Notes: generated by a model not told the origin, from the letters alone. A stretch of DNA of 64,000 bases from Flavobacteriales bacterium (GCA_022402535.1 JAKRSD010000015.1:106970-170969), one strand, 5' to 3'. Shown: positions 8,826-16,858, numbered from the stretch's first letter. Numbers and translations: made by a program.

Positions 8826-9923
8826 GTGGCTAAATACATTTACGAATACAAAAACTGGACAGACTTTACTTGGCGGGAAACTGACATCAATACCTTATTT
8901 GGTGAAGTCCGCAACCTGCAAGGTAAGATTGTAGGACAGATGAATACTTTGGGTTTTGCCACCAAAGAGGAAGCGACACTTACTACTTTGACGCTTGACG
9001 TAATCAAATCCTCTGAAATAGAAGGAGAAAAACTCGACTATGACCAAGTTCGTTCATCCATTGCAAGAAGACTTGGTATTAATATAGCCGGACTTGTTCC
9101 TGCAAATAGAAACGTAGAAGGTGTTGTTGAAATGATGCTTGATGCAACTCAAAACTATCAAAAACCACTGACAAACAAGCGACTGTTTGGCTGGCATTCG
9201 GCACTCTTTCCGACAGGACACAGCGGAATGCACAAAATAGAAGTTGGTCGCTATAGAACAGGTGAGATGCAAATAGTTTCAGGAGCAGTGGGAAAAGAAA
9301 AAGTTCACTATGAAGCGGTTCCTGCAAACAGAGTAAAAGAAGAAATGGACAGATTTTTAAAATGGTTCAACGATAATAATAAAATAGACCCGGTTCTAAA
9401 ATCTGCAATTGCTCATTTCTGGTTTATTATCATACATCCCTTTGACGATGGCAATGGAAGAATAGCAAGAGCAATTTCAGATTTAATGCTTGCCCGTGCA
9501 GATAGGACAACTGAACGATATTATAGTTTGTCAAGCCAAATTTTGGTTGAACGAAAACAGTATTACGAGATTTTGCAAAAGGTTCAACATAGCACTGGCG
9601 ATATTACAGAGTGGTTATATTGGTTTTTGCATTGCCTTAGAAATTCATTATTGGCAACAGAGGCTGCTCTGCAAAAAATATTGCGAAAAACGGAGTTCTG
9701 GAAAATTCACGAACGTAGTGCGTTTAACGAACGACAAAGATTAGTGTTAAACAAACTTTTTGACGGATTTGAAGGAAAACTGAAATCATCAAAGTGGGCA
9801 AAGATTGCCAAATGTTCACCCGATACTGCATTGCGTGACATTAAGGATTTAATTCAAAAGGGAATATTACGCCAGGAGCAACAGGGTGGACGAAGCACAA
9901 ACTACGAACTTGAAGACTTCTGA
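8826..9923 (+). CDS. Fic-family protein (DUF4172-Fic), predicted AMPylase
   Basis: Fic enzymes transfer AMP (or another nucleotide moiety) to hydroxyl side chains of target proteins. The catalytic motif HPFDDGNGRIAR is complete. SSEIEGE near the N-terminus matches the (S/T)xxxE(G/N) inhibitory helix placed before the Fic core (class II), so the enzyme is probably auto-inhibited. The N-terminal part (AKYIYEYKNWTDFTW onward) is the DUF4172 domain found in this subgroup; the C-terminal 80 residues look like a winged helix (SPDTALRDIKDLIQKGILR). The ORF-track start at 8769 is a TTG inside the tandem operator repeats. The GTG at 8826 (VAKYIYEY) matches the family N-terminus, leaves a short leader after the -7 box, and is chosen here (365 aa). 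The gene lies between 185-bp direct repeats. Confidence 0.88.
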   Translation: MAKYIYEYKNWTDFTWRETDINTLFGEVRNLQGKIVGQMNTLGFATKEEATLTTLTLDVIKSSEIEGEKLDYDQVRSSIARRLGINIAGLVPANRNVEGVVEMMLDATQNYQKPLTNKRLFGWHSALFPTGHSGMHKIEVGRYRTGEMQIVSGAVGKEKVHYEAVPANRVKEEMDRFLKWFNDNNKIDPVLKSAIAHFWFIIIHPFDDGNGRIARAISDLMLARADRTTERYYSLSSQILVERKQYYEILQKVQHSTGDITEWLYWFLHCLRNSLLATEAALQKILRKTEFWKIHERSAFNERQRLVLNKLFDGFEGKLKSSKWAKIAKCSPDTALRDIKDLIQKGILRQEQQGGRSTNYELEDF

Positions 9924-10020
9924 AAGTAGCAGTACCACCAACACGGGTAACTGTTACCGACGCTGCGGTCGGCACTTGTGCACAACCCTCCCAAAATGAA
10001 AAAATGCGCTGAATTTTCTG
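9924..10020. other. Structured non-coding sequence after fic
   Basis: Several adjoining inverted repeats: GGTAAC-t-GTTACC, CCGAC-N6-GTCGG and GCAC-tt-GTGC within about 9945-9985. It has no T-run like a standard terminator. The shape recalls recombination-site hairpins of gene cassettes, but no defined attC core was established. Confidence 0.3.
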
Positions 10021-10096
10021 CTCAACGTTGTTGTTTTCACCCACCTTTTTTCTGTATGACTTTTTTCAGCCTAAGTGATTGTTTCAGCATTTTTTA
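10021..10096. repeat. Partial tandem copy of the right direct repeat
   Basis: 76 nt (CTCAACGTTGTTG...TGATTGTTTCAGCATTTTTTA) repeating the first part of the following repeat, with a decayed version of the AAGGTTGGTG hairpin. Direct juxtaposition suggests slippage or unequal recombination. Confidence 0.75.
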
Positions 10097-10280
10097 CTCA
10101 AGGTTGATGTTTCCACCCACCTTTTTTCTGTTTGTGCTATTTCTGCCCAGGTGATTGTTTCAGCATTTTTTACTAGCGTTTTTTAACATACGATAAAGGT
10201 TGATTTATAAAATAAATGTACATTTAGTGCTCCGATTTCTAAAGTTATCGGGACGCCACTTCGCCAAGCGCCAAACCGTT
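10097..10280. repeat. Right 184-bp direct repeat flanking the Fic gene
   Basis: Same order of blocks as 8492-8676, same orientation, with scattered substitutions and a few 1-nt indels (about 85 percent identity by eye). Its hairpin is degenerate (AAGGTTGATG / CACCCACCTT), so it is a weaker terminator than the left copy. Confidence 0.85.
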
Positions 10281-10314
10281 ACCATACAGATTAACAAAGA
10301 CAAAACGAAGAAAG

Positions 10315-10686
10315 ATGAACATAAAAATGAAGCTCTTATTAGTCACCGTTATCCTTTGTATAACCAGTTTACCGGCATTTAGTCAAAAGGGTTTAAACAA
10401 GAACTTTATCGGCTATTGGGCATCAGATGCCACATCAACCAGAACAGTCATTTTTAAGGACAAAGAGGATATACTCCAAATGGTGAAATGGGATAGCAGC
10501 GATGGCGAAGAAATTGAAGTAAATGAAATGCAGGTTGTGGGGGCTTCAATAAAAACGAAAGAAACGACACGGTCAACCAACTGGGTAATTGAATGCACCT
10601 ATACAATCGTAGATAAAAACAAACTTAAATGTGTTATCGTTCGTGAGGATAATACGACTACCATTTTTCTAAACAGACGAAAATAA
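10315..10686 (+). CDS. Small secreted protein, unknown function
   Basis: 123 aa with a signal peptide (MKLLLVTVILCITSLPAFSQ from the second Met at 10327; cut after AFSQ likely). The mature part is about 100 residues of alternating beta strands (NFIGYWASD, TRTVIFKDKED, WVIECTYTIVD, KLKCVIVREDNTTTIFLN), which would suit a small beta-barrel or lipocalin-like fold, a guess only. It stands alone between repeats and REP-like palindromes. Either ATG (10315 or 10327) is possible; no function is assigned. Confidence 0.65.
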   Translation: MNIKMKLLLVTVILCITSLPAFSQKGLNKNFIGYWASDATSTRTVIFKDKEDILQMVKWDSSDGEEIEVNEMQVVGASIKTKETTRSTNWVIECTYTIVDKNKLKCVIVREDNTTTIFLNRRK

Positions 10687-11129
10687 TGCCACAAAATGAA
10701 GTAAAGCGGCAACATAACGTTTTGCTTAAGGGTGGTTATTTTTTTAATTTCAAATAAAAGCCCCATAGGGGCGGAATATGGGTAGTAACCAGACAGTCAA
10801 GTTTGAAATAAGCCCCGACATTTATCGTCGGGGTAGGGGCGAAATAAAACATTGTTGTCTGAAACAATATATTCGACCCCTCTGGGGTCGTTCATTTTCG
10901 AGGAATTTGTTTTTCTATAAATATGTGACCCCTACGGGGTCGTATATTTATCTTTATGCAGGTTAATGGCTTCGTTCTTAAGGATATATAATCTGTAAGC
11001 CATAAAAATGGGAATTGTAATCCTCTTGAAAATGTTGAATTCATGTTGTTCGACCCCCGACGAAGAATGTCGGGGGCGTTTTTTGGTTGGGAATTTTTGA
11101 AGGCGGTGAAACGGGATATGTTTATCCGC
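10687..11129. repeat. Intergenic REP-like palindrome cluster
   Basis: 443 nt without a supported gene. Palindromes in order: GCCCC-ata-GGGGC (10760-10772), CCCCGAC-N7-GTCGGGG (10813-10833) followed by TAGGGGCGAAATAAA, CGACCCC-tct-GGGGTCG (10874-10890), GACCCC-tac-GGGGTC (10927-10941) and CCCCCGAC-N7-GTCGGGGG (11054-11076). The block TTAATTTCAAATAAA...GGGGCGGAATATG recurs at 12390-12428 and GTAGGGGCGAAATAAAA recurs at position 1. GACCCC-type palindromes followed by AT-rich TATATTTAT are typical dispersed repeats in Bacteroidota as far as I recall. Confidence 0.7.
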
Positions 11130-11588
11130 TTACCTGAGTTTAAACGAAATGGGAAGATTAAACATAACTTTCACAGGCTTTCCTCTCTGAATGCCCGGAG
11201 TGAATTTGGGAAACTTACTGACGGCTTTAAGTGCTTCCTCATCACACCCGAAGCCTATTCCCTTCAGTAATTTTATCTCGGTTACTTTACCTTTTGTATT
11301 CACCACAAAGGATACATACACGAATCCTTCCACACCGGCGACTTTCGCTTTTTGGGGGTAAACGATGGTTTTACTTAAGAATCTGGCTATTTCTGTTTGG
11401 GTGCATTCTGCAGCCAATTCTTCACTTTTTGCATTTTCACATCCCTTAAATCGGGGCATTTTTTCAACTAAATTAAATACGGTTTCCGTTTCTCCGTTTT
11501 TCTGTTGGCCAAGGGCCACAAATGGTAAAAACATAAGAAGAAAAAAAGCAGGGTTTCCCTTTTTTAAGAGGCTGTTTATCAATTTCAT
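11130..11588 (-). CDS. TonB C-terminal domain protein (energy-transducer-like)
   Basis: About 152 aa, signal-like N-terminus (MKLINSLLKKGNPAFFLLMFLPFVALGQ) and a TonB_C domain over the last 95 residues: the IARFLSKTIVYPQKAKVAGVEG stretch and GFVYVSFVVNTKGKVTEIKLLKGIG match the family, as does the closing VKVMFNLPISFKL. In TonB this domain contacts outer-membrane receptors, but this protein lacks the long proline-rich spacer and has an apparently cleavable signal, so it may act freely in the periplasm. The ATG at 11588 is preferred to 11615 because it starts the signal peptide directly. It is flanked on both sides by REP-like palindromes. Confidence 0.8.
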   Translation of the reverse strand: MKLINSLLKKGNPAFFLLMFLPFVALGQQKNGETETVFNLVEKMPRFKGCENAKSEELAAECTQTEIARFLSKTIVYPQKAKVAGVEGFVYVSFVVNTKGKVTEIKLLKGIGFGCDEEALKAVSKFPKFTPGIQRGKPVKVMFNLPISFKLR

Positions 11589-11926
11589 TGCTTTATTATT
11601 TATGGTTGAATGCATGGTATTTCACAAATCTAATAAAATTGTTCGACCTCCGACGATGAATGTCGGGGGCGTTTTGGGATAGGGAAATTGATTTCTTAAA
11701 CATATGACCCCTTCGGGGTCATCTCACCTTCGCTCTTCCCGTCTATTCCATGCCCCTCGAATACCCTCGGTGGATGCGCTTTCTAATTTCCCTCTCAATT
11801 GCAGAACTGTTTTTGGGTTATACAACCGTTGTATAAATTCTTTACTTTGTCCATACAATCATAAAAGCAGCAAGGAAACTGAACCTGCCAAGGTATAAAC
11901 GGAAAAGGATCAAAACAGGCATCAAC
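11589..11926. other. Intergenic region with REP-like palindromes and possible gene relic
   Basis: Contains CTCCGAC-N7-GTCGGGG (11648-11668) and ATGACCCC-ttc-GGGGTCAT (11704-11722). On the minus strand 11858-11724 is open for 44 codons up to a TGA (LYGQSKEFIQRLYNPK...GAWNRREERR) with no start codon of its own in frame except TTG; it may be the tail of a decayed gene. No family recognised. Confidence 0.35.
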
Positions 11927-12343
11927 ATGAAAGTAAAACAAATGATCATCCCGCTATTGCTTATTATCATAACAGGTATCGGGAGCTATTTTATCGCGCA
12001 TCAATGGGCGGTTCATATTCTTTCCGAAAATCCATCGGATATAAACCTGTCAGATAATTTCAATAGGCTTGTGTTTAGCGTTTTTAAAACCGTATTTGCA
12101 ATCTTGAGTGCTACTGTCGTATTGCCGGCAATGATTTACCGTCTTACCCTAAATCAGTCAGGTATGTTTATGGGTTGGAAAGGGTTTTTTATTTTGGAAG
12201 GAACCGGTGTGTTGCTCTCTTTTTTGCTCACGCCACCCGATATATTTTCTACCCTGTTGTTTTTGGGGGCATGGCAATTGCCTGTGTTGGTAAATGTGCT
12301 GGTCATACTGAAGAAAAAAAGAGCCGTTAATCAGGAAGTATAA
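11927..12343 (+). CDS. Small multi-pass membrane protein, unknown
   Basis: 138 aa with about four hydrophobic segments (7-28, 50-72, 85-102, 108-127). The segment LLSFLLTPPDIFSTLLFL followed by a proline-containing helix resembles the TPPD motif region of TatC, but the rest of TatC (about 250 aa, six helices) is absent. It stands alone between REP-like clusters with no operon partner. Start ATG at 11927 leads straight into the first membrane helix. Function unassigned. Confidence 0.6.
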   Translation: MKVKQMIIPLLLIIITGIGSYFIAHQWAVHILSENPSDINLSDNFNRLVFSVFKTVFAILSATVVLPAMIYRLTLNQSGMFMGWKGFFILEGTGVLLSFLLTPPDIFSTLLFLGAWQLPVLVNVLVILKKKRAVNQEV

Positions 12344-12540
12344 TCCCGTTTTTTTATTTTTTCCTGTTTTGCTGAGGGTTGGCGTTTTTCTTAATTTCAA
12401 ATAAAGAGCCCTATAGGGGCGGAATATGATTAGAAATAAGGTGGACATGTTATGGTCATAAGCCCCGAAGCGGCGAAATAAAAAATGGCTAATTGTATAT
12501 TATATTCGACCTTATTCATAGCCCTCAAGCCGGGCGGGCT
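12344..12540. repeat. REP-like repeat block
   Basis: TTTTGCTGAGGGTTGGCG, TTAATTTCAAATAAA, the perfect palindrome CCCTATAGGG (12409-12418) and GGGGCGGAATATG follow the same order as at 10729-10780, then ATAAGCCCCGAAGCGGCGAAATAAAAA echoes 10810-10849. Confidence 0.7.
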
Positions 12541-12879
12541 TTTACTTTCTTTGCCTTGCCCAAAGAAAGTAAACAAAGAAAAGGCACTGCTTCCGGAGGC
12601 GTTGCGGAGCACCGGAAGAAAAAGGCTAAAACGGCTCCAAGGCTTCGCCGTTTCTTAACGCCTTTTTCTTCCTACGCTGCCGAAAGCAGGGCTTCTTTCT
12701 CCGGATGGCATCGGGTTTGCAGGCGGGGAACCCACACGGTGAAAATTCCGTCAAAAGGGCGGGTCAAAAGGCACCGCAGGGGCCGGCTTCCCGCCCTTTA
12801 GGAATTGAACCGTATGTGGGTCGCCGAAAACCCGCAGCCTTGATTTTTTTGATTCTTTTTTCATCAAGGAAAAAAGAAT
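12541..12879. other. Hairpin-bounded GC-rich non-coding element
   Basis: Begins with a perfect 13-bp hairpin TTTACTTTCTTTG-N7-CAAAGAAAGTAAA (12541-12573). Ends with ATTCTTTTTT-N8-AAAAAAGAAT (12852-12879), whose loop also pairs with an upstream CCTTGAT (12838-12844 with ATCAAGG 12863-12869), giving two mutually exclusive folds. The GC-rich middle has overlapping short ORFs in several frames without family features. I recall similar hairpin-bounded segments scattered in Bacteroidota genomes; an RNA or mobile nature is unproven. Confidence 0.45.
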
Positions 12880-13051
12880 GCCCCGCGGCGAGCGTAAAAA
12901 GAAATATTTTCTGCTCAAGGTTGGTGTTTTCACCTTTTTTTGTTTTCATCCTGCCATTTTCGGTTTCTGTCCCGATTTGAGGGGTTTTTATCCGGGTGGG
13001 AAAAGTCCGCTCTTTTAACCCCGTACCTTTGGTTTATTAAATTGAAACAAT
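12880..13051. other. Intergenic sequence with truncated terminator-like repeat
   Basis: Contains CTGCTCAAGGTTGGTGTTTTCACC followed by T's (12912-12942), a shortened copy of the 8495 hairpin missing half of the 3' arm. Nothing else recognised before the next gene. Confidence 0.5.
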
Positions 13052-13795
13052 ATGAAAATCAAAGGAATGATTTTGGCGATGGTGTTTTTTACCCTTTCGT
13101 TTACCCCGTATGCCCAACACAGTTTTGAGTTAGGCGGCGGGTGGGGCAATATGGGCTTAAGTCCGGGAACCACCTGGAAACCCTATTCCTGGTCGGCCGG
13201 ATCGCGCAAAGAAGCCGCCGGTATGTTCAGTTACCGATACGTGGGCCAAAAGAAAGTGTACTATGCGCCCTTTGCCCGGCTCTATTATGGCAATAACTGG
13301 TCCTTATCGGGCGGCATTAATTTAATGATGCTCAACCTGGGTTTCGGCGGTCTCGGCGTAAACATCCTGAAGCCCATGTCGGCATATAGTCCCGAATCCC
13401 GCAAAGGGAAATGGTTTGGTACTTATGAGGTGAATTTTGCCTCGGTGTCTATCGGGGGTAATATTACTCCTAACCGCGGGGTACGTGGCAAAAACAGCGG
13501 CGTGCGCGAATGGACCGACACGCTGGATGCTTTCGGAAACCAGTATTATCCGTTTAAGGATACGTACGAACCCCAAAACGGAGGCCGATATACATGTATT
13601 CAGTATTCGGTGCCCATGGTATTGCGGTTTTGGAATATGGTTACCAATAAAACGGGTGTGGGTTTCTTTTTGTCGGCAGATTGTATGGTATTTGAAAAAT
13701 CGCTGAATTTTAATTCGCCCGTTTCTATCGGGTATGATGTGCAGGCCGGCATGGCGCTTTTACTGTTTAATGAAAAGAAAAATCGAAAAAAGTAA
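13052..13795 (+). CDS. Secreted outer-membrane-like beta protein, unknown
   Basis: 247 aa with a signal peptide (MKIKGMILAMVFFTLSFTPYAQ) and a glycine- and aromatic-rich mature part. Alternating strands such as FELGGGWGNMG, YYAPFARLYYGNNWSLSGGIN and VNFASVSIGGNITPN fit an outer-membrane beta-barrel or a T9SS/OM-associated protein. There is no T9SS tail. It lies 45 nt upstream of the LytS/LytTR pair on the same strand and may be co-transcribed with it. Function is not assigned. Confidence 0.65.
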   Translation: MKIKGMILAMVFFTLSFTPYAQHSFELGGGWGNMGLSPGTTWKPYSWSAGSRKEAAGMFSYRYVGQKKVYYAPFARLYYGNNWSLSGGINLMMLNLGFGGLGVNILKPMSAYSPESRKGKWFGTYEVNFASVSIGGNITPNRGVRGKNSGVREWTDTLDAFGNQYYPFKDTYEPQNGGRYTCIQYSVPMVLRFWNMVTNKTGVGFFLSADCMVFEKSLNFNSPVSIGYDVQAGMALLLFNEKKNRKK

Positions 13796-13840
13796 TGCGG
13801 ATTTCGGCAATTGGATACATTTGAATAGTAAGTTATCAGC

Positions 13841-14866
13841 GTGAATAATCAATTATTGAATAAAATACTCAAAAGGCGCATGGTACTTCATGCGCTTTTT
13901 TGGGTTATACTGGCCTCCGCGTTCAGCATCGGGTTTTGGGGAAATTCATTTTCGTGGCGCTATGTTATGCTGAATTATTTCGGCACCCTGCTTACGTATT
14001 TTTTGTATGTAAATGCAGTGCTTTATGTAGCTTACGATTTTTTATTCCGCAGAAAAAAGTACATTTTTTCGGCGCTGATTTTTATCATGATTACAGTTTT
14101 ATCAGCTCAGGCCAGTGCCTGGATTTACAATGTAACCAACACCCGCGGCGATGAAGTGGCCCTGTTTAATTTTTTACCGTTTTATATTTTTTTGGCAGCC
14201 TTTACTTTGGCACTGAAAATCGCCCGTTCAACGTATCTGAATTTACTTAAAGAAATCGATATCAAGCAAAATCTGTTAAATCAAAAAGAATACTTTTTAC
14301 GCTCGCAGATTCACCCCCATTTTTTGTTTAATACATTAAATAATTTTTATGGATTAGCCTTAGAAAAATCGGATGAGCTGCCCGATTATATGCTCCGTCT
14401 TTCCAATATCCTGCGGCATCAGATTTATCATTCTGAACATTCCAAAATTGCTTTGGATAAAGAAATTCGTTTTCTGAAGGATTATGTGGCACTTCAAAAA
14501 ATCCGTCATGCAGATAATTTGTCGTTCCGGTTTTCTTTTCCCGAAGCGGTGGACGCGAATGCGTATATTCCTCCTTCGATTCTTATCGTGTTTTTTGAGA
14601 ATGCATTTAAACACAGCAATACCATTTCGAGCCAGTTGATTGAGATAGAAGGATATTTAAAAGTACAACAGGATGAAATGCATTTTTATTTAAAAAACTC
14701 GTATCCCGATGTTGTGCAGATGACGGATGAACAAAGTCATGGATTAGGGTTGAAGAATGTGAAAAACAGGCTGAGTCTGCTGGGAGAAAATAGCTATGCA
14801 TTGCATACAAGTAAGGAAAAGGGCATATTTACCGTTGCATTAACCCTGAAATTGATAAAGCCATGA
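13841..14866 (+). CDS. LytS-type sensor histidine kinase
   Basis: 341-aa membrane histidine kinase of the LytS/YpdA (His_kinase PF06580) type. About four transmembrane helices lie in residues 12-130, with no periplasmic sensor domain. The phosphoacceptor motif is SQIHPHFLFNTLNNFYGL (H160 in the PHFLFN core), and the degenerate ATPase domain has FFENAFKHS (N box) and SHGLGLKNVKNRL (G box). The start codon is GTG at 13841. Its stop overlaps the start of the LytTR regulator gene by 4 nt (ATGA), so the two form a coupled two-component system. The signal sensed is unknown. Confidence 0.92.
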   Translation: MNNQLLNKILKRRMVLHALFWVILASAFSIGFWGNSFSWRYVMLNYFGTLLTYFLYVNAVLYVAYDFLFRRKKYIFSALIFIMITVLSAQASAWIYNVTNTRGDEVALFNFLPFYIFLAAFTLALKIARSTYLNLLKEIDIKQNLLNQKEYFLRSQIHPHFLFNTLNNFYGLALEKSDELPDYMLRLSNILRHQIYHSEHSKIALDKEIRFLKDYVALQKIRHADNLSFRFSFPEAVDANAYIPPSILIVFFENAFKHSNTISSQLIEIEGYLKVQQDEMHFYLKNSYPDVVQMTDEQSHGLGLKNVKNRLSLLGENSYALHTSKEKGIFTVALTLKLIKP

Positions 14867-15549
14867 ATAAATTTAGTGTGTTGATTGCCGATGATGAGCC
14901 CATTCAACGAAAGATTATGCAGGACTACTGTATAAAATCGCGTTTTTTTCATACAGTTTCCTTGGCCAAAGATGGGGTAGAAGCCCTGGAATTGCTGAAT
15001 CAGACACATTATGATCTGCTATTATTGGATATCAACATGCCCTTATTGTCGGGATTGAGTTTAGCCCGATCGGTGAAAAAGAATACCAAAATAATTTTTG
15101 TTACTGCCTATTCCGAACATGCCGTGGAGGCCTTTGAACTCAATGTGATTGATTACCTGTTGAAACCGGTTTCCTTTGAACGGTTTATTAAAGCCATTCA
15201 GAAACTTATTCCTGAAGAACAAACTCAGCCCGCATCTTCAGGCAGAACCTTTATCCATGTAAAACAGGGTAAAAAAATACTCAAGGTAAATTTGGAAGAT
15301 ATTCTCTATTGCGAATCAAAGGGAAACAATACCCGTATTTTTCTGGAATCTGATACGCAGATTGATGTATATCTGCCGTTAATAAAACTGCAGGAGGAAT
15401 TGCCGAATGAGATGTTTACCCGTATCCATCGGGCGTTTATTGTAAACAACCATAAAATAACCGCGATAGAGAATAGCATGCTTTATATAGGCAGTAAAAC
15501 CATCCCGATTGGCGCCAGTTATAAAGAGGGGTTGGAAAAATGGCTGTGA
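14863..15549 (+). CDS. LytTR-family response regulator
   Basis: 228 aa. Receiver domain residues 1-120 with the acidic pair D10-D11 (IADDEP), phosphoacceptor D56 (LLLLDINMP), T81 region (FVTAYSEHA) and K101 (YLLKPVS). The LytTR DNA-binding domain covers about 128-228 (FIHVKQGKKILKVNLEDILYCE; FTRIHRAFIVN). Translationally coupled to the upstream LytS kinase through ATGA. Such pairs in Bacteroidota regulate nearby or surface-associated genes; targets cannot be read here. Confidence 0.95.
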   Translation: MNKFSVLIADDEPIQRKIMQDYCIKSRFFHTVSLAKDGVEALELLNQTHYDLLLLDINMPLLSGLSLARSVKKNTKIIFVTAYSEHAVEAFELNVIDYLLKPVSFERFIKAIQKLIPEEQTQPASSGRTFIHVKQGKKILKVNLEDILYCESKGNNTRIFLESDTQIDVYLPLIKLQEELPNEMFTRIHRAFIVNNHKITAIENSMLYIGSKTIPIGASYKEGLEKWL

Positions 15550-15616
15550 ATGTATCTATGAGTATTAATAAATTGGTTTAAGTACTGCTTCTGCTTTTCA
15601 AAAAGAAAGATCAGAT

Positions 15617-16858
15617 TTATTTTCCCTTTTTCTTTTTGCGTTGTTTTTCTTCCAGTTCTTCCGCTTCTTTCAGCAGTTCATCCAGCTTGTACATTTCGGG
15701 TTGAGCTTCCAGCACAATTTCTTTGTAAACGTCTTTATTAATTTTCAGGGTATCAATTTTTTTGCCGAGCAGATTTTCAATTTCTGTTAAAAGCGGTTTT
15801 TCTTCTTTGCTGCAAAACGAAATGGCCTGTCCCTTTTGGGTTCCACGGCCAGTGCGGCCTATGCGGTGTACGTAGTTTTCGGGGTCTTCGGGCAGGTCGT
15901 AATTAATCACAAACTGAACGCCGCTCACATCAATGCCGCGGGCGCTTACATCGGTGGCAATCAGAATATGAAATTTGCCTTCGCGAAAATCGTTCAATAC
16001 CCGTATGCGTTCTTTTTGTTCTTTATCGCCGTGCAGGGTTCCGGTTTCAATGCCGGCCCGTTCCATGGCTTTATGCACCCGTTCGGCCCGCACTTTGGTG
16101 CGCACGAATACCAACATTTTCTGCCCGGGATTTTCTTTAATCAGCTTTTCCAGAAAAAATCGTTTGTCGTCCATTTCAATGAAGGTGACAAAGTGCGTTA
16201 CATTTCTGGAAACGGGGTCTTTGGGAGATATCTGTATGCGCAGGGCCTTATTTCCAACCAGGGAATAAGCCAGTTTTTTGATTTTGTTGTCGATCGTGGC
16301 CGAAAAGAACAGCGTCTGCCGTTGTTTGGGTAAAAACTTAATCAAATCTTTCACATCAGAAATAAAGCGGGGGTCGAGCATGCGGTCAGCTTCATCCAGC
16401 ACAAGCACTTCAATCCGGCTTAGGTTAATAAAACCCTGGCTCACCAGATCGAACATACGTCCGGGTGTGGTTACCAATATATCCACGCCTTTGCTCAGTT
16501 TGGCAATCTGGGCGTCCTGTTCCACGCCGCCAAACACACAGAGTGTGCTTACCTGCGTATATTTTCCGATGGTATTGAACACATCGGTAATCTGTAGGGC
16601 CAGTTCGCGGGTGGGCACCATCACCACACAACGGATAAAATCGGTGCCTTTGATTTTTTTTCGTTCGTGCAGATAACTGAGCACCGGAATGGCAAAAGCG
16701 GCCGTTTTTCCGGTGCCGGTTTGGGCTATGGCCAATACATCTTCGCGGTTGAGAATGGCCGGCAACGATTTAAACTGAATATCCGTAGGTCTTCGCAGGC
16801 CCATTTCATTCAGGCTTTTTTTGATTTCGGGTGCTATGTTATACTCTTCAAACTTCAT
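15617..16858 (-). CDS. DEAD-box RNA helicase (RhlE-like)
   Basis: 413-aa ATP-dependent RNA helicase for RNA remodelling such as ribosome assembly or mRNA turnover. Motifs in order: Q motif region RRPTDIQFKSLP, Walker A AQTGTGKT, PTRELALQ, TPGR, VLDEADRM (DEAD), FFSAT, ATDVSARGIDV and HRIGRTGR. The short lysine-rich tail (EEKQRKKKKGK) is typical of small RhlE-type proteins in this phylum. The ATG at 16858 gives the common opening MKFEEYNIAPEI; the alternative at 16873 adds five residues. A TACCTTTG -7 box on the minus strand (16900-16893) lies 35 nt upstream. Single gene, convergent with the LytTR regulator. Confidence 0.93.
   Translation of the reverse strand: MKFEEYNIAPEIKKSLNEMGLRRPTDIQFKSLPAILNREDVLAIAQTGTGKTAAFAIPVLSYLHERKKIKGTDFIRCVVMVPTRELALQITDVFNTIGKYTQVSTLCVFGGVEQDAQIAKLSKGVDILVTTPGRMFDLVSQGFINLSRIEVLVLDEADRMLDPRFISDVKDLIKFLPKQRQTLFFSATIDNKIKKLAYSLVGNKALRIQISPKDPVSRNVTHFVTFIEMDDKRFFLEKLIKENPGQKMLVFVRTKVRAERVHKAMERAGIETGTLHGDKEQKERIRVLNDFREGKFHILIATDVSARGIDVSGVQFVINYDLPEDPENYVHRIGRTGRGTQKGQAISFCSKEEKPLLTEIENLLGKKIDTLKINKDVYKEIVLEAQPEMYKLDELLKEAEELEEKQRKKKKGK

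Noticed and set aside
4782-9923. Complete restriction-modification, CBASS or retron system in the accessory region
   Set aside because: No methyltransferase, cyclase, reverse transcriptase or restriction-like domain was seen; only toxin-antitoxin, HEPN-like, ImmA-type and Fic proteins are supported.
8492-10280. CRISPR array
   Set aside because: Repeats are 185 bp, only two and a partial copy, with a whole gene between the full copies; no regular short repeat-spacer pattern was seen anywhere in the window.
10778-11270. Small ORFs within the REP cluster
   Set aside because: They read through palindromes (for example GRGRGEIKH, TPTGSYIYLYAG) and have no start signals or family features.
12493-12980. 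Overlapping ORFs of 60-102 aa in the hairpin-bounded element
   Set aside because: Several frames are open at once because of GC-rich, repeat-like composition; none has a recognisable domain or credible start context.
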